From Erysipelotrichaceae bacterium (lineage in GTDB: Bacteria > Bacillota_I > Bacilli_A > Erysipelotrichales > Erysipelotrichaceae), in contig JAFUCG010000002.1 in NCBI GenBank assembly GCA_017459795.1, positions 1 to 41,896 on the forward strand: 41,896 nt of DNA, given 5' to 3'. Below the pieces are notes generated by a model. The model ran no database searches. It saw only the letters and a list, made by a program, of their open reading frames with translations, and had not been told where the DNA came from. Positions within the stretch are counted from its first letter, which is position 1, and every line of letters starts with the position of its first letter. The position numbers and the translations under genes are program-made. Shown one piece after another: positions 23,325-32,076 of this stretch.

Positions 23325-24683
23325 ATGAATAGAAAGAACATAGATTTAACAGAAGGTAACATAATATCTGTTCTGATTGCCTTTGCGGTTCCCCTTTTCA
23401 TAGGGCAGTTATTTCAAACACTGTATCACAGTGTGGATTCAATTGTTGTTGGAAACTTTGTCAGTTCAGACGCATTGGCAGCCGTAAACGCATCCACTTC
23501 AATATCAAATACTCTGGTAGGCTTTTTTACTGGATTATCTGCCGGTGTTGGTGTTGTATTTGCAAATCATTTTGGAGCAAAGAATTATACAAAACTCCAT
23601 GAGGCAATTCAGACAACCATGACTTTTACCTTAGTAAGCGGCATAGTTGTAGCACTTATCGGTGTTGTATTTGCCAGACAGTTTCTGATTCTGCTTAAGG
23701 TTGATCCGGAAATCATGGATTCTGCCGTTTCATACTTAAGAATATACATGTTTGGTGTATTGTTTACTGCCATATACAATGTTGGCGCCAGTGTCGTAAG
23801 AAGTGTCGGTGACAGTGTCAGCCCGTTTTATCATCTGGTAATAAGCAGTGTGGCAAACATCATTCTTGACTTGCTGTTTGTGGCCGTATTCAAGTGGGGC
23901 GTCAATGGCGTAGGAATCGCTACCGTCATTGCGCAGTTCATTTCCGTAGTACTGGTATTCATCAGAATGATGAACATTGATGAGAGGTATGGCCTGGACA
24001 TTAAGGACCTGCACATTGACAGTGCTACATTAGGTGAAGTTCTTTCACTGGGCTTACCTGCAGCCATCCAGTCAAGCATTACATCAATAGGTAACATATT
24101 TACTCACCGTTATATAAACGGCTTTGGGAAAGCCGCTACGGCAGGATTACCAACCGGCCAGAAAATAGACCAGTTTGCCCAGCTTGCCTGTAAGGGCGTC
24201 GGTTTAGCCATTCCTACATTCATTGCTCAGAATATCGGCGCCAAGAAGTATGACAGAGCCATAAAAGGCGTTAAGATATCAGTCTGGTTGGTTATGGCAT
24301 TGACAGTCATTCCAGGGTTTGCGGTTTACTTCTTTGCTCATCCATTAGCCAGGATCTTTACTCCTGATGAAGAGGTAATAAATGTCATTGTCGGATTCCT
24401 GCATACCGTAATGCCGTTATACGCCTTCATGGGCATGCATCAGGTATTCTCCGGCATCAACAAGGGATTCCATGAGGCTAAGTTTGATATGATAAACAAC
24501 ATTTTCTCAATGGTAATCGTAAGACAGTTATGGCTGGCATTATCATTGAAAGCCAACCATGTAATTGAAAACATCTTCTGGTGTTACCCGATAACCTGGG
24601 CGTGCGCCGGCATCATCGGCTGGCTGTATTATGAATTCAGGGTCAAGAAGAAGATAAAAAAATTAACAGAGTTAAGCAAATAG
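23325..24683 (+). CDS. MATE family efflux transporter
   Basis: The 452-residue protein has the MATE layout with about twelve membrane helices: N-terminal ITPL-like segment LIAFAVPLFIGQLFQTLYHSVD, VVGNFVSSDALAAVN and NIGAKKYDRAIKG at the start of the second half. MATE carriers export cationic compounds or drugs against Na+ or H+. Substrate and ion cannot be deduced. TATAAT at 23297-23302 and AAGGAAGG before the ATG mark its own promoter and ribosome site. A terminator follows, so it is a single-gene unit. Confidence 0.9.
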   Translation: MNRKNIDLTEGNIISVLIAFAVPLFIGQLFQTLYHSVDSIVVGNFVSSDALAAVNASTSISNTLVGFFTGLSAGVGVVFANHFGAKNYTKLHEAIQTTMTFTLVSGIVVALIGVVFARQFLILLKVDPEIMDSAVSYLRIYMFGVLFTAIYNVGASVVRSVGDSVSPFYHLVISSVANIILDLLFVAVFKWGVNGVGIATVIAQFISVVLVFIRMMNIDERYGLDIKDLHIDSATLGEVLSLGLPAAIQSSITSIGNIFTHRYINGFGKAATAGLPTGQKIDQFAQLACKGVGLAIPTFIAQNIGAKKYDRAIKGVKISVWLVMALTVIPGFAVYFFAHPLARIFTPDEEVINVIVGFLHTVMPLYAFMGMHQVFSGINKGFHEAKFDMINNIFSMVIVRQLWLALSLKANHVIENIFWCYPITWACAGIIGWLYYEFRVKKKIKKLTELSK

Positions 24684-24702
24684 TTTTCCTTTCTATTTTT
24701 TG

Positions 24703-24728
24703 GACTACGATAAAACGTAGTCTTTTTT
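24703..24728 (+). terminator. Terminator after MATE gene
   Basis: GACTACG, six-base loop ATAAAA, CGTAGTC and TTTTTT. Confidence 0.88.
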
Positions 24729-24736
24729 AAGGCATG

Positions 24737-24762
24737 AAAAAACCTTAACCATTTGGCTAAGG
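24737..24762 (-). terminator. Terminator after rpmE
   Basis: On the minus strand CCTTAGCC, loop AAAT, GGTTAAGG (one mismatch or wobble) and TTTTTT. It lies 18 bases after the rpmE stop and faces the MATE terminator. Confidence 0.82.
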
Positions 24763-24779
24763 CTCTTTTTTCAATTCTC

Positions 24780-24983
24780 TTACTTAAGTCCGTATTTCTT
24801 ATTGAATTTTTCAATACGTCCTGCTGCAGCCTGGAAACGCTGTCTGCCTGTATAGAATGGATGACAGTTAGAACATGTGTCTACTCTGATTTCCTTTCTT
24901 GTTGAATGAGTCATGAACTCATTACCGCAAGATGTACAAACGACCTTTGTTTCAAACAGCTTAGGATGGATATTACTCTTCAT
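24780..24983 (-). CDS. rpmE: 50S ribosomal protein L31, zinc-binding type
   Basis: The 67-residue protein is L31 with both zinc cysteine pairs: CTSC (Cys16, Cys19) and CSNC (Cys37, Cys40), then [25 protein letters not shown]. It forms part of the bridge between ribosomal subunits. I chose the ATG at 24983 because AAGGAG (24991-24996) is 7 bases from it; the ATG two codons earlier is only 1 base from that site. It follows murA; in Bacillus the rho gene lies between the corresponding genes, and here it is absent. Confidence 0.95.
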   Translation of the reverse strand: MKSNIHPKLFETKVVCTSCGNEFMTHSTRKEIRVDTCSNCHPFYTGRQRFQAAAGRIEKFNKKYGLK

Positions 24984-25058
24984 ATTCATTCTCCTTCCGC
25001 CTTGGATTACATGCGAATCCAAAGTAAGTGCTTAATAATCTTACCATTTAAAAATGGA

Positions 25059-26321
25059 TTAATCAATAGTTTCACGCCAGATTTTTGCGCCAATTTCCTG
25101 TAATTTTCCATCAAGATTTTCATATCCTCTGTCGATATGATAAATGTCATGAATGGTGGTAATTCCTTCGGCTAATAACCCGGCAACAACCATGCCGGCA
25201 CCGCATCTTAAGTCGGTTGCCCAGACATCTGTTCCTACTAGTGGGGTCTTACCGATGATGGTGGCCTTAGGGTATGTTACCGAAGTATTGGCACCCATTT
25301 TTCTTAACTGTTCACAATGCTTGAATCTTTCAGGATAAATTGTTTCGGTAACGGTTGAAATGCCTGTTGCCTGAGTTAATAAGCTTGATAACGGGGCCTG
25401 TAAGTCTGTCGCAAATCCAGGATATGGTGAGGTCTTGATGTCGACTGCCTTCAGTTTATCGCTGCGGTATATGTCAACGTAATCGATCTTTGAGTCAATG
25501 TGAACTCCTGCTTCCTTGAGCTTGCTCATTAAGGCATCAAGATGGTATGGAATGACATTTTCCAGAGTTACGTGATCTGCCATGGCAGCGGCCAGGATCA
25601 TGAATGTACCGGCTTCAATTCTATCCGGAATGATTTCGTGGAAACAGCCACCCAATTCCTTTACACCGTCAATGGTAATGACGTTTGTACCGGCGCCCTT
25701 GATTGAAGCGCCCATCTTGTTTAAGAGGGTAATTACGTCAATGATCTCAGGTTCTCTGGCTGCGTTTTCAATTACCGTTCTGCCTTCAGCATATACGGCA
25801 GCCATGATGATGTTGATGGTTGCTCCAACACTGGCAAAGTCCAGATAAATCCTGGTTCCTTTCAGTCTGTCGGCAGTGATTGTATATGTATCATCTGTAT
25901 AATCAACCTTTGCCCCTAGGGCTTCAAAGCCTTTAATGTGCAGGTCAATTGGCCTTGGACCAAGGTTACATCCGCCAGGCATCTTGATTACTACCTTGCG
26001 GTATTTGCCAAGTAAGGCACCCATGAAATAGTATGATGCTCTGAGCTTACTGACAGCTTCGATGTCCAATGGTTTATTAACCATGTGACTTGGGTCAATG
26101 TATATTTCATCACTCAGAGTGCTGTTTACATCTATTTCAAGGTATTCCAGACATTTTTTAAGACTCTTAACATCAGATATATTTGGTATTCCTACCAGTC
26201 TTACAGGCTTGGTTGCCAGTACTGAAGCTGGAATGAGGGCAACAGTTGCGTTTTTAGCCCCAGATACTCTGATTGTTCCGTTTAGAGTATGTCCGCCTTC
26301 AATTCTGATTACTTCTTCCAT
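25059..26321 (-). CDS. murA: UDP-N-acetylglucosamine 1-carboxyvinyltransferase
   Basis: The 420-residue enzyme transfers enolpyruvate from PEP to UDP-GlcNAc, the first committed step of peptidoglycan synthesis and the target of fosfomycin. Present are SGAKNATVALIPASVLA, the catalytic loop MPGGCNLGPRPIDLH with Cys118 (so predicted fosfomycin-sensitive), and DRIEAGTFM. The ATG at 26321 follows AAGGAGAG and fits the family length; a longer open frame extends upstream without a ribosome site. It shares a divergent intergenic region with the MFS gene. An extended -10 promoter is visible. With murI and tagO this adds to the envelope genes in the window. Confidence 0.95.
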   Translation of the reverse strand: MEEVIRIEGGHTLNGTIRVSGAKNATVALIPASVLATKPVRLVGIPNISDVKSLKKCLEYLEIDVNSTLSDEIYIDPSHMVNKPLDIEAVSKLRASYYFMGALLGKYRKVVIKMPGGCNLGPRPIDLHIKGFEALGAKVDYTDDTYTITADRLKGTRIYLDFASVGATINIIMAAVYAEGRTVIENAAREPEIIDVITLLNKMGASIKGAGTNVITIDGVKELGGCFHEIIPDRIEAGTFMILAAAMADHVTLENVIPYHLDALMSKLKEAGVHIDSKIDYVDIYRSDKLKAVDIKTSPYPGFATDLQAPLSSLLTQATGISTVTETIYPERFKHCEQLRKMGANTSVTYPKATIIGKTPLVGTDVWATDLRCGAGMVVAGLLAEGITTIHDIYHIDRGYENLDGKLQEIGAKIWRETID

Positions 26322-26343
26322 AATGATCTCTCCTTGTGAATTT

Positions 26344-26352
26344 AGTATATCA
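26344..26352 (-). promoter_or_regulatory. Extended -10 promoter of murA
   Basis: On the minus strand TGATATACT gives a TG-n extension plus TATACT. The leader to the ATG is about 20 bases and contains AAGGAGAG. No good -35 box is seen, as is usual for extended -10 promoters. Confidence 0.5.
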
Positions 26353-26415
26353 TATTTTAGGTGTATGAAATGTGAAGAATTACGAGTATAATTGACGCAG
26401 TGAAAGGGTGTCACT

Positions 26416-27582
26416 ATGAAACTGTCCGCTAAAAACTACAAATTCTTTGCTGTATATTTCATGATGTTTTTTACAGAAGCATTATCATATTGTCTGCTGA
26501 TCGCCTTTCTGACCAGCTTGGGCTACAGTGCGACTGAAAGAAGCATTTTCTTTGTCTGCGATGCCATCTTTGGCATGATCGTACAGGTCATTTTCGGTTA
26601 TCTGTGCGACAGATATCTGACGATCAAAAGATATTATTACATCGGTATGATCATCTATGGCGTGGCAGCTTTCCTCATATACCGAACAACTCAGATGAAT
26701 TTCTGGCTTCATACCATACTGGTCATGAATCTTGGAGCCTTAATGAGAACGACAAACGGATTAATAGATTCCCTGACTCTGGAAACAAGTGAAGAATGCC
26801 GTAATAACTATGGCATCATCAGATCGTTTGGTTCTGTAGGCTGGGCCGTTGGGGCACCTGTAGCAGCAAAAGTAGTTGAATTATTTGGTTATAAGAATCT
26901 TGGCGTTGCCTATGTCATAAGTGCCATGATACTTATCATAATAACCTTTAAAGTTAATGATGTCAGAAAGAAGACGGCTAAAAACAGTGTAACATTCGCT
27001 GACATAAGAAATCTGATTTCAGATAAGGGATACTTCATTGTCGTAACCATGTTACTGTTATTCTTCATTGTTGATTCAATGCAGAATTATTCAATACCGG
27101 ATAAGATACTGTTTCTGGGCGGCAGTGAAACGGATGTGGGAAACTACTGGGCTCTGGCTGCCATGATTGAGTTACCTTTATTTCTTTATGGCGGTAAACT
27201 GGTAGAACGTTTTGGCGCAATGAAGGTAACTGCCTTTGCCGGATTATTCTATATTATTAAATATGTATTATATGGCCTGGCCAGTGTGGTAGGGCATATG
27301 TTCTTAGTTGGCTTATTCCAGTCTGTTACTTATCCGTTATTGGTTGTATCTTCCAAGATACTTGTAAATGAACATACACCTGATCATGTTAAGACCAGCG
27401 GCTTACAGCTTGCCTTATCTGTATATGGCGGTGGCAGTGCCTTGATTTCACCATTGTTAAATGGTCTGTTGGAAGATTCTATTGGCATCAGCAATACCAT
27501 GACGGTAATAGCCGCACTGGCCATTATTCCAACACTGTTCAGTGTATATTTGATAGTTAAAAACAAAAACAAACCTGCTTGA
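26416..27582 (+). CDS. MFS family transporter
   Basis: The 388-residue protein has about twelve membrane helices in two halves. Features include FTEALSYCLLIAFLTSLGYSA, the loop GYLCDRYLTIKR (an MFS motif A equivalent), MRTTNGLIDSLTLE and RSFGSVGWAVGAPVAAKV, which resemble the MFS_1-like group related to LacY and nucleoside transporters. The transported compound is unknown. TATAAT at 26387-26392 and AAAGGG upstream of the ATG give a plausible promoter and ribosome site. It is divergent from murA. Confidence 0.87.
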   Translation: MKLSAKNYKFFAVYFMMFFTEALSYCLLIAFLTSLGYSATERSIFFVCDAIFGMIVQVIFGYLCDRYLTIKRYYYIGMIIYGVAAFLIYRTTQMNFWLHTILVMNLGALMRTTNGLIDSLTLETSEECRNNYGIIRSFGSVGWAVGAPVAAKVVELFGYKNLGVAYVISAMILIIITFKVNDVRKKTAKNSVTFADIRNLISDKGYFIVVTMLLLFFIVDSMQNYSIPDKILFLGGSETDVGNYWALAAMIELPLFLYGGKLVERFGAMKVTAFAGLFYIIKYVLYGLASVVGHMFLVGLFQSVTYPLLVVSSKILVNEHTPDHVKTSGLQLALSVYGGGSALISPLLNGLLEDSIGISNTMTVIAALAIIPTLFSVYLIVKNKNKPA

Positions 27583-27622
27583 ACCAACATGGAGATCATC
27601 TGAACAGGCTGCCACTTTCTGG

Positions 27623-27641
27623 CTGAAGGGTTTCAGTTTTT
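27623..27641 (+). terminator. Weak terminator after MFS gene
   Basis: CTGAA and TTCAG pair over a short loop and are followed by TTTTT. The stem is only five pairs. Confidence 0.4.
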
Positions 27642-27642
27642 A

Positions 27643-27671
27643 TGTACAGTAAAACCCTAATGTGCTAAAAT
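27643..27671 (+). promoter_or_regulatory. Probable promoter of tsaC-glyA-upp-atp region
   Basis: TGTACA (27643-27648) and TAAAAT (27666-27671) are 17 bases apart, and TG one base before the -10 box makes it an extended -10. The tsaC ribosome site GAGGAAA follows. Confidence 0.55.
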
Positions 27672-27697
27672 GTTGATAGTCAAAAACAGAGGAAATT

Positions 27698-28306
27698 ATG
27701 ACAGTTCTATTAGATAAAAGAAGTTTAAAAAAGATATTATCTCTTTTGAATCAGGAAGAAATAGTTTCATTTCCCACCGATACTGTTTTTGGTATCGGTG
27801 TTATTTATAATAGTGCCAATGCCGTTAATAAAATGAAAATAGCCAAGGGCAGAGATGCCAGTAAGCCGTTTCCATTAATGGTGGCTGATGTAGAGCAGAT
27901 GGAAGAAGTTGCCTACTTAAGCGACAGAGAAAGAAAGATAGCCGAGAAATACATGCCTGGCGCTTTAACGCTGGTACTTAATAAAAAAGATACAGTAGAT
28001 GACAGTTTCGTTAACGGTTTTAAGACCATTGCCATCAGAATACCTGATGACAGATTTGCGTTGAGATTACTGAAAAAGGCCGGACCTATGTTTGTGACAA
28101 GCGCAAACATGTCAGGTGAGCCGGCTGCCAATACTCATGAAGAAGTACTTGCCCAGTTAGACGGCAGGATCGCTGCCGTGGTAAAGGGTGAGGCCAAGTC
28201 ACATGTTGCCAGTACGATAATTGACTGTACAGGCAGGGAATTAAAATGTTTAAGAGAGGGAACAATAAGTTTTAAGGAAATCAGGGAGCTAGTACATGAA
28301 GGATAG
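27698..28306 (+). CDS. tsaC: L-threonylcarbamoyladenylate synthase (Sua5/YwlC/TsaC)
   Basis: The 202-residue enzyme makes threonylcarbamoyl-AMP from threonine, bicarbonate and ATP for the t6A base of ANN-decoding tRNAs. Motifs: PTDTVFGIG (26-34), [13 protein letters not shown] (50-62) and [11 protein letters not shown] near residue 132. It is of TsaC length, lacking the extra Sua5 domain of longer homologues. It lies just upstream of glyA and overlaps it by 11 bases. In Bacillus the equivalent ywlC is also a near neighbour of glyA-upp-atp. Confidence 0.93.
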   Translation: MTVLLDKRSLKKILSLLNQEEIVSFPTDTVFGIGVIYNSANAVNKMKIAKGRDASKPFPLMVADVEQMEEVAYLSDRERKIAEKYMPGALTLVLNKKDTVDDSFVNGFKTIAIRIPDDRFALRLLKKAGPMFVTSANMSGEPAANTHEEVLAQLDGRIAAVVKGEAKSHVASTIIDCTGRELKCLREGTISFKEIRELVHEG

Positions 28307-29516
28307 AGAAATCGCAAGAGCAATAAGAAAAGAATTATACAGACAGAAGAATAACATTGAGCTGATCGCTTCTGAGAACTATGCTTCAAGGGATGTACGT
28401 GCAGCTAACGGTTCAATTCTGACAAATAAATACGCTGAAGGTTATCCAGGAAGACGTTATTATGGCGGCTGTGTAAATGTTGATACCATTGAAGAACTGG
28501 CCAGAAAGAGAATGTGCCAGATATTTGGCGCAGATCATGCCAATGTTCAGCCACACTCAGGATCCCAGGCCAACATGGCTGTCTATTTCAGTGTTCTTAA
28601 ACCTGGTGATAAGGTTCTGGGAATGGATCTTTCAAGCGGCGGACATCTTACCCATGGTCATCCGTTAAGCTTCTCAGGAAAGCTTTTTGAGTTTGATAGT
28701 TATGGTGTAGACAGGGAAACGGAACTCATTGATTATGATGCCCTGGAAAAGAAAGCTCTGGAATTCAAACCTAAGATGATCGTGGCCGGGGCAAGTGCCT
28801 ACTCACGTTTCATTGACTATAAGAGAATAAGAGAAATATGCGATAAGGTAGATGCCTACATGATGGTAGACATGGCCCACGTGGCCGGGTTGGTAGCTGC
28901 TGGCTTACATCCAAATCCATGTGAATACGCTGATTTCGTAACTACCACGACTCACAAGACCTTAAGGGGTCCTAGAGGCGGTGCGATTCTGTGTAAGGCA
29001 CAGTTTGCCAAGGATCTCGACAGAACCGTATTCCCTGGCATTCAGGGCGGACCTTTGGAAAATACGATTGCCGGTAAGGCAGTATGCTTCTACGAAGCCA
29101 TGCAGCCGGAATTCGTTGAATATCAGAAGCAGGTAATAAAGAACTGCCAGGTAATGTGTGAAGTATTAAAGGAAAATGGCTTCAGACTGGTAAGCGGTGG
29201 CAGTGATAATCATCTGATATTAATAGATGTAAAGGCTTCAGTTGGTTTAACCGGTAAGCAGGCTGAAAAACTGCTTGATGATGTCTGTATTACCTGTAAT
29301 AAGAATTCCATTCCATATGATGAAGAAAAGCCTGCTTACTGCTCAGGCATCAGAGTTGGAACTCCAGCCATGACAACCAGAGGCTGTAAGGAAGAGGAAT
29401 TCAGAAAAATTGCTCAGTGGATCGCCGATGTATTAAGGAACCCTGAGGATAAGGAAGTTTTGAATAGAGTGCGTAAGGAAGTCTTAGAGTTAACTAAACG
29501 CCTGCCGCTTTATTAA
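28296..29516 (+). CDS. glyA: Serine hydroxymethyltransferase
   Basis: The 406-residue PLP enzyme converts serine and tetrahydrofolate to glycine and methylene-tetrahydrofolate. Signatures: [11 protein letters not shown] (21-31), [14 protein letters not shown] (45-58), [13 protein letters not shown] (191-203) and the PLP lysine Lys221 in [14 protein letters not shown]. Length is normal. It starts within the end of tsaC, after AGGGAG, and precedes upp with a 28-base gap. Confidence 0.96.
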   Translation: MKDREIARAIRKELYRQKNNIELIASENYASRDVRAANGSILTNKYAEGYPGRRYYGGCVNVDTIEELARKRMCQIFGADHANVQPHSGSQANMAVYFSVLKPGDKVLGMDLSSGGHLTHGHPLSFSGKLFEFDSYGVDRETELIDYDALEKKALEFKPKMIVAGASAYSRFIDYKRIREICDKVDAYMMVDMAHVAGLVAAGLHPNPCEYADFVTTTTHKTLRGPRGGAILCKAQFAKDLDRTVFPGIQGGPLENTIAGKAVCFYEAMQPEFVEYQKQVIKNCQVMCEVLKENGFRLVSGGSDNHLILIDVKASVGLTGKQAEKLLDDVCITCNKNSIPYDEEKPAYCSGIRVGTPAMTTRGCKEEEFRKIAQWIADVLRNPEDKEVLNRVRKEVLELTKRLPLY

Positions 29517-29544
29517 CATATTTGGCATAAAGGAGGATTTGTAT

Positions 29545-30165
29545 ATGCTGCATGTTTTAGATCATCCAATGATTAAGCACAAACTGACAACCATGAGAAA
29601 GATTGAAACAGGAACAAAGGATTTCAGACAGAACCTTGATGAAATTGCTTCATTAATGGCTTATGAAATCACAAAGGATTTCCCAACCAGACCTGTTGAA
29701 ATCGAAACACCAATGGGAAAGTGCATTGGTCAGGAATTAGATAAGGAAGTTGTATTGGTACCTATCTTAAGAGCTGGCTTAGGCATGGTAAATGGCATTC
29801 AGCAGCTCATCCCAACTGCTAAGGTTGGTCATGTTGGTTTATATCGCGATGAAGAAACATTGGAACCTCATGAATATTACGCAAAATTCCCTAAGAACAT
29901 TGCGAACTCAATCGTTCTTATCTTAGACCCAATGCTGGCAACAGGTGGAAGTGCCAAGGCCGCAATTGACTTCGTTAAGAAGACCGGTGCTACCCAGATT
30001 AAGCTGGTTAACCTGGTAGGTGTTCAGGAAGGAATTGACTTAGTAGAAAAATATCATCCGGATGTTGACATTTATCTGGCAGCCAAGGATGAAAAGTTAA
30101 ATGAAATCGGTTATATCGTTCCAGGCTTGGGCGATGCCGGTGACCGTATTTTCGGAACAAAATAA
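29545..30165 (+). CDS. upp: Uracil phosphoribosyltransferase
   Basis: The 206-residue enzyme makes UMP from uracil and PRPP for pyrimidine salvage. It has the family start [26 protein letters not shown], and the PRPP-binding loop [13 protein letters not shown] at about residues 128-140, ending in [11 protein letters not shown]. The ATG at 29545 is 8 bases after AGGAGG; the in-frame TTG two codons earlier is less likely. The order glyA-upp-atp is the classical Bacillota arrangement. Confidence 0.96.
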   Translation: MLHVLDHPMIKHKLTTMRKIETGTKDFRQNLDEIASLMAYEITKDFPTRPVEIETPMGKCIGQELDKEVVLVPILRAGLGMVNGIQQLIPTAKVGHVGLYRDEETLEPHEYYAKFPKNIANSIVLILDPMLATGGSAKAAIDFVKKTGATQIKLVNLVGVQEGIDLVEKYHPDVDIYLAAKDEKLNEIGYIVPGLGDAGDRIFGTK

Positions 30166-30176
30166 TCTGATCATTA

Positions 30177-30515
30177 ATGGATAAGAAAATACTCGATATT
30201 TCGACAAAAGGTGGTTTACTGATAGCCATTCTTTTGGTCGTTGTGGATTACAGAATTACATTGGGGATGATATTGGGCCTGGTGTTTTACCGTCTTTACT
30301 ACATGTTACTTACAATGAGCATTGAAGACCAGATCGATGTTCCTTCGGAAGTAAAAGCCCGCAATATCGGTGCAGTAGCCCTAAGACTTTTGTTACTGGC
30401 GTTTCCGATGCTGGTGAGTTTTGTAATTCCGGAAATCTTTAATATCTGGGGAGTATTTTTCGGATTACTGGCATTTAAGATCACCGTTTATGCCTATGGT
30501 GTCATAAAGAGGTAA
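30177..30515 (+). CDS. atpI: AtpI-like membrane protein
   Basis: A 112-residue membrane protein between upp and atpB with about four hydrophobic segments (GGLLIAILLVVVDYRI, LGMILGLVFYRLYYMLL, LRLLLLAFPMLVSFVIP, GVFFGLLAFKITVYAY). Its position and pattern fit AtpI, which helps c-ring assembly or Mg2+ uptake in other species; sequence conservation is low, so the name rests mainly on context. It is 111 bases upstream of atpB, and a separate promoter may lie in that gap. Confidence 0.75.
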   Translation: MDKKILDISTKGGLLIAILLVVVDYRITLGMILGLVFYRLYYMLLTMSIEDQIDVPSEVKARNIGAVALRLLLLAFPMLVSFVIPEIFNIWGVFFGLLAFKITVYAYGVIKR

Positions 30516-30533
30516 TCAAAGTATCAGAGGGAG

Positions 30534-30580
30534 TTTTCAATCTATAAAGATTGAAAAATTAATATTATTAGTAGTAATAT
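30534..30580 (+). promoter_or_regulatory. Hairpin and possible internal promoter upstream of atpB
   Basis: TTTTCAATCT and AGATTGAAAA (30534-30557) form a perfect 10-bp stem with loop ATAA. It has no T run, so it is not a typical terminator. TTGAAA (30551-30556) and TAATAT (30575-30580) at 18 bases could be a promoter; the -35 box lies in the 3' arm of the stem. ATATTA/TAATAT form a second short stem. Confidence 0.4.
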
Positions 30581-30626
30581 AGAAACGTAAAAATTTTTAT
30601 TGTTTTTGGAAGGGAAGGTGAGAGTC

Positions 30627-31322
30627 ATGTTTGAGATACAGGGTACAGTTTTCTATATCGCCATCGTATGTCTGGCTATACTTGTATTCCTATTAATATT
30701 AAACATGAAACTAAAAAAGTTTGATCCGTTAGATGAGCCAAAGGGCTTGGTTCTGATGGCAATGATGGGTGTTAACTTCATAGAAAACATGCTGAAGAAA
30801 GACACTAATAAGGAAATGACAGAGAAACTTGGACCTTACCTTGCTTTCCTGTTCATCTACATTTTCATTGCGAACATATCAGGTTTGTTTGGAATAACGC
30901 CGCCGACATCAAATTACAGTGTAACTCTGACTCTGGCTGCCATTACCTGTATCATGATTGAGGTTTATTCAATCAAGTACAATGGGGTAAAAAGCTATGT
31001 CAAGAAACTGTTTGAGCCACTGGCACCGTTTGTTGTCATTAACATCATCAGTAAGGTAGGTACTTTACTGTCACTGTCGCTGCGTCTGTTCGGTAACATC
31101 ATCGCCGGATCTATTCTGATGAGTGTAGTTTATCAATTACTGGCAAGGGTATCAGCCTTGATTCCGGTAATTGGCAAGTTTAACTTTATAGGGGTTATTG
31201 TTTGCTCGGTATTACACATGTATTTTGACTTGTTTGCCGGAGCAATGCAGACATATTTATTTGGAACACTGACAGTTGCGTTCATCAGTAACGAACTGCC
31301 GGAAGAAGCTAAAGGAAAATAG
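30627..31322 (+). CDS. atpB: F-type ATP synthase subunit a
   Basis: The 231-residue membrane subunit forms the proton or sodium half-channels against the c ring. The essential arginine is in SLSLRLFGNIIAGSIL, and GLFGITPPTSNYSVTLTLA is conserved. Five to six membrane helices are visible. I set the start at the ATG at 30627, 8 bases after AGGGAAGG; in-frame TTG and GTG codons upstream are less well placed. It is the first structural gene of the operon atpB-E-F-HA-G-D-C. Confidence 0.93.
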   Translation: MFEIQGTVFYIAIVCLAILVFLLILNMKLKKFDPLDEPKGLVLMAMMGVNFIENMLKKDTNKEMTEKLGPYLAFLFIYIFIANISGLFGITPPTSNYSVTLTLAAITCIMIEVYSIKYNGVKSYVKKLFEPLAPFVVINIISKVGTLLSLSLRLFGNIIAGSILMSVVYQLLARVSALIPVIGKFNFIGVIVCSVLHMYFDLFAGAMQTYLFGTLTVAFISNELPEEAKGK

Positions 31323-31331
31323 GAGGATATT

Positions 31332-31562
31332 ATGGAAAAAGGACTTATTGCTATCGCTGCTGCATTAGCTGTTATGACAGGTATGGTTACTGGTATTGGT
31401 GAAGCCAGTGTTGCCAGACAGGCTGTAGAATCAATCGGAAAGAATCCGGATGCTGCTGACAAGATCAGAAGCATGGCTATCTTAGGCGCTGCCATTTCAG
31501 AAACCTGTGCCATTTACGGCATGCTTGTTGCCTTCCTTATCATATTCGTTTTAGGAGCATAA
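31332..31562 (+). CDS. atpE: F-type ATP synthase subunit c
   Basis: The 76-residue hairpin of two membrane helices forms the rotor ring. The ion-binding carboxylate is Glu57 in AAISETCAIYG. The first helix has GIGEASVARQAVESI instead of the more common GxGxGxG run, with Glu24 at the position that is Gln32 in Na+-dependent c subunits. Thr58 and Tyr62 correspond to other Na+ ligand positions (Ser66 and Tyr70 of Ilyobacter). The polar loop is KNPDAADKIRS rather than ARQPE. Ion specificity is therefore open. AGGAGG precedes the ATG. Confidence 0.94.
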   Translation: MEKGLIAIAAALAVMTGMVTGIGEASVARQAVESIGKNPDAADKIRSMAILGAAISETCAIYGMLVAFLIIFVLGA

Positions 31563-31566
31563 TATT

Positions 31567-32076
31567 GTGGATATTATATCAGTAATTGAAAATCTGATGC
31601 CTAATCCACTGACTGTAATCACACAGCTGTGTGCAACTTTGTTAATGTTCATCTTATTAAAGAAACTGGCTTGGAATCCAGTTAAGAAGATCATGGCTGA
31701 ACGTACAAAGTTTGAACAGGATAAGCTCATTGAAGCTGAAAATCTTAGAAAAGAAAATGAACAGCTGAAGGAAAGACTCGATGAGGAATTGAAGAAGGCA
31801 GATCAGACAGCTCAGGAAACAATTGAAAGGGCTCAGAAGGAAGGCCAGAGACTTAAGGATGAGCTGATCGAAGAAGGCAAGCAGCGTTCTCAGCAGATCG
31901 TGAACGATGCTCAGCACAATGCAGAATTACAGAAAGCCAAACTGCTTGATGAAATGCATGATGACATCGTAGATGTTGCTTTAAGTGCAACTGAAAAGAT
32001 GTTAGGCGAACGTCAGAACGATAAGACAAACCGTCAGATCGTTGATGATTTTATTAAGGAAGTATCAAAGAAATGA
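31567..32076 (+). CDS. atpF: F-type ATP synthase subunit b
   Basis: The 169-residue protein has one N-terminal membrane helix ([21 protein letters not shown]) and a long charged coiled coil (about 40-140) typical of the peripheral stalk. It connects the membrane sector with delta at the top of F1. The start is GTG at 31567, after AGGAG at 10 bases. It overlaps the delta-alpha gene by 4 bases (ATGA). Confidence 0.93.
   Translation: MDIISVIENLMPNPLTVITQLCATLLMFILLKKLAWNPVKKIMAERTKFEQDKLIEAENLRKENEQLKERLDEELKKADQTAQETIERAQKEGQRLKDELIEEGKQRSQQIVNDAQHNAELQKAKLLDEMHDDIVDVALSATEKMLGERQNDKTNRQIVDDFIKEVSKK

Noticed and set aside
30534-30557. Perfect hairpin upstream of atpB as terminator of atpI
   Set aside because: The stem is followed by ATTAATATT, not a T run, so an intrinsic terminator is unlikely.
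31133-31513. A 126-codon open frame on the minus strand across atpB-atpE
   Set aside because: It is antisense to two conserved atp genes and its composition mirrors their reverse complement.
31332-31562. Firm call of a Na+-driven ATP synthase
   Set aside because: Gln32 is replaced by Glu and only some ligand positions match; sequence alone does not decide between Na+ and H+.
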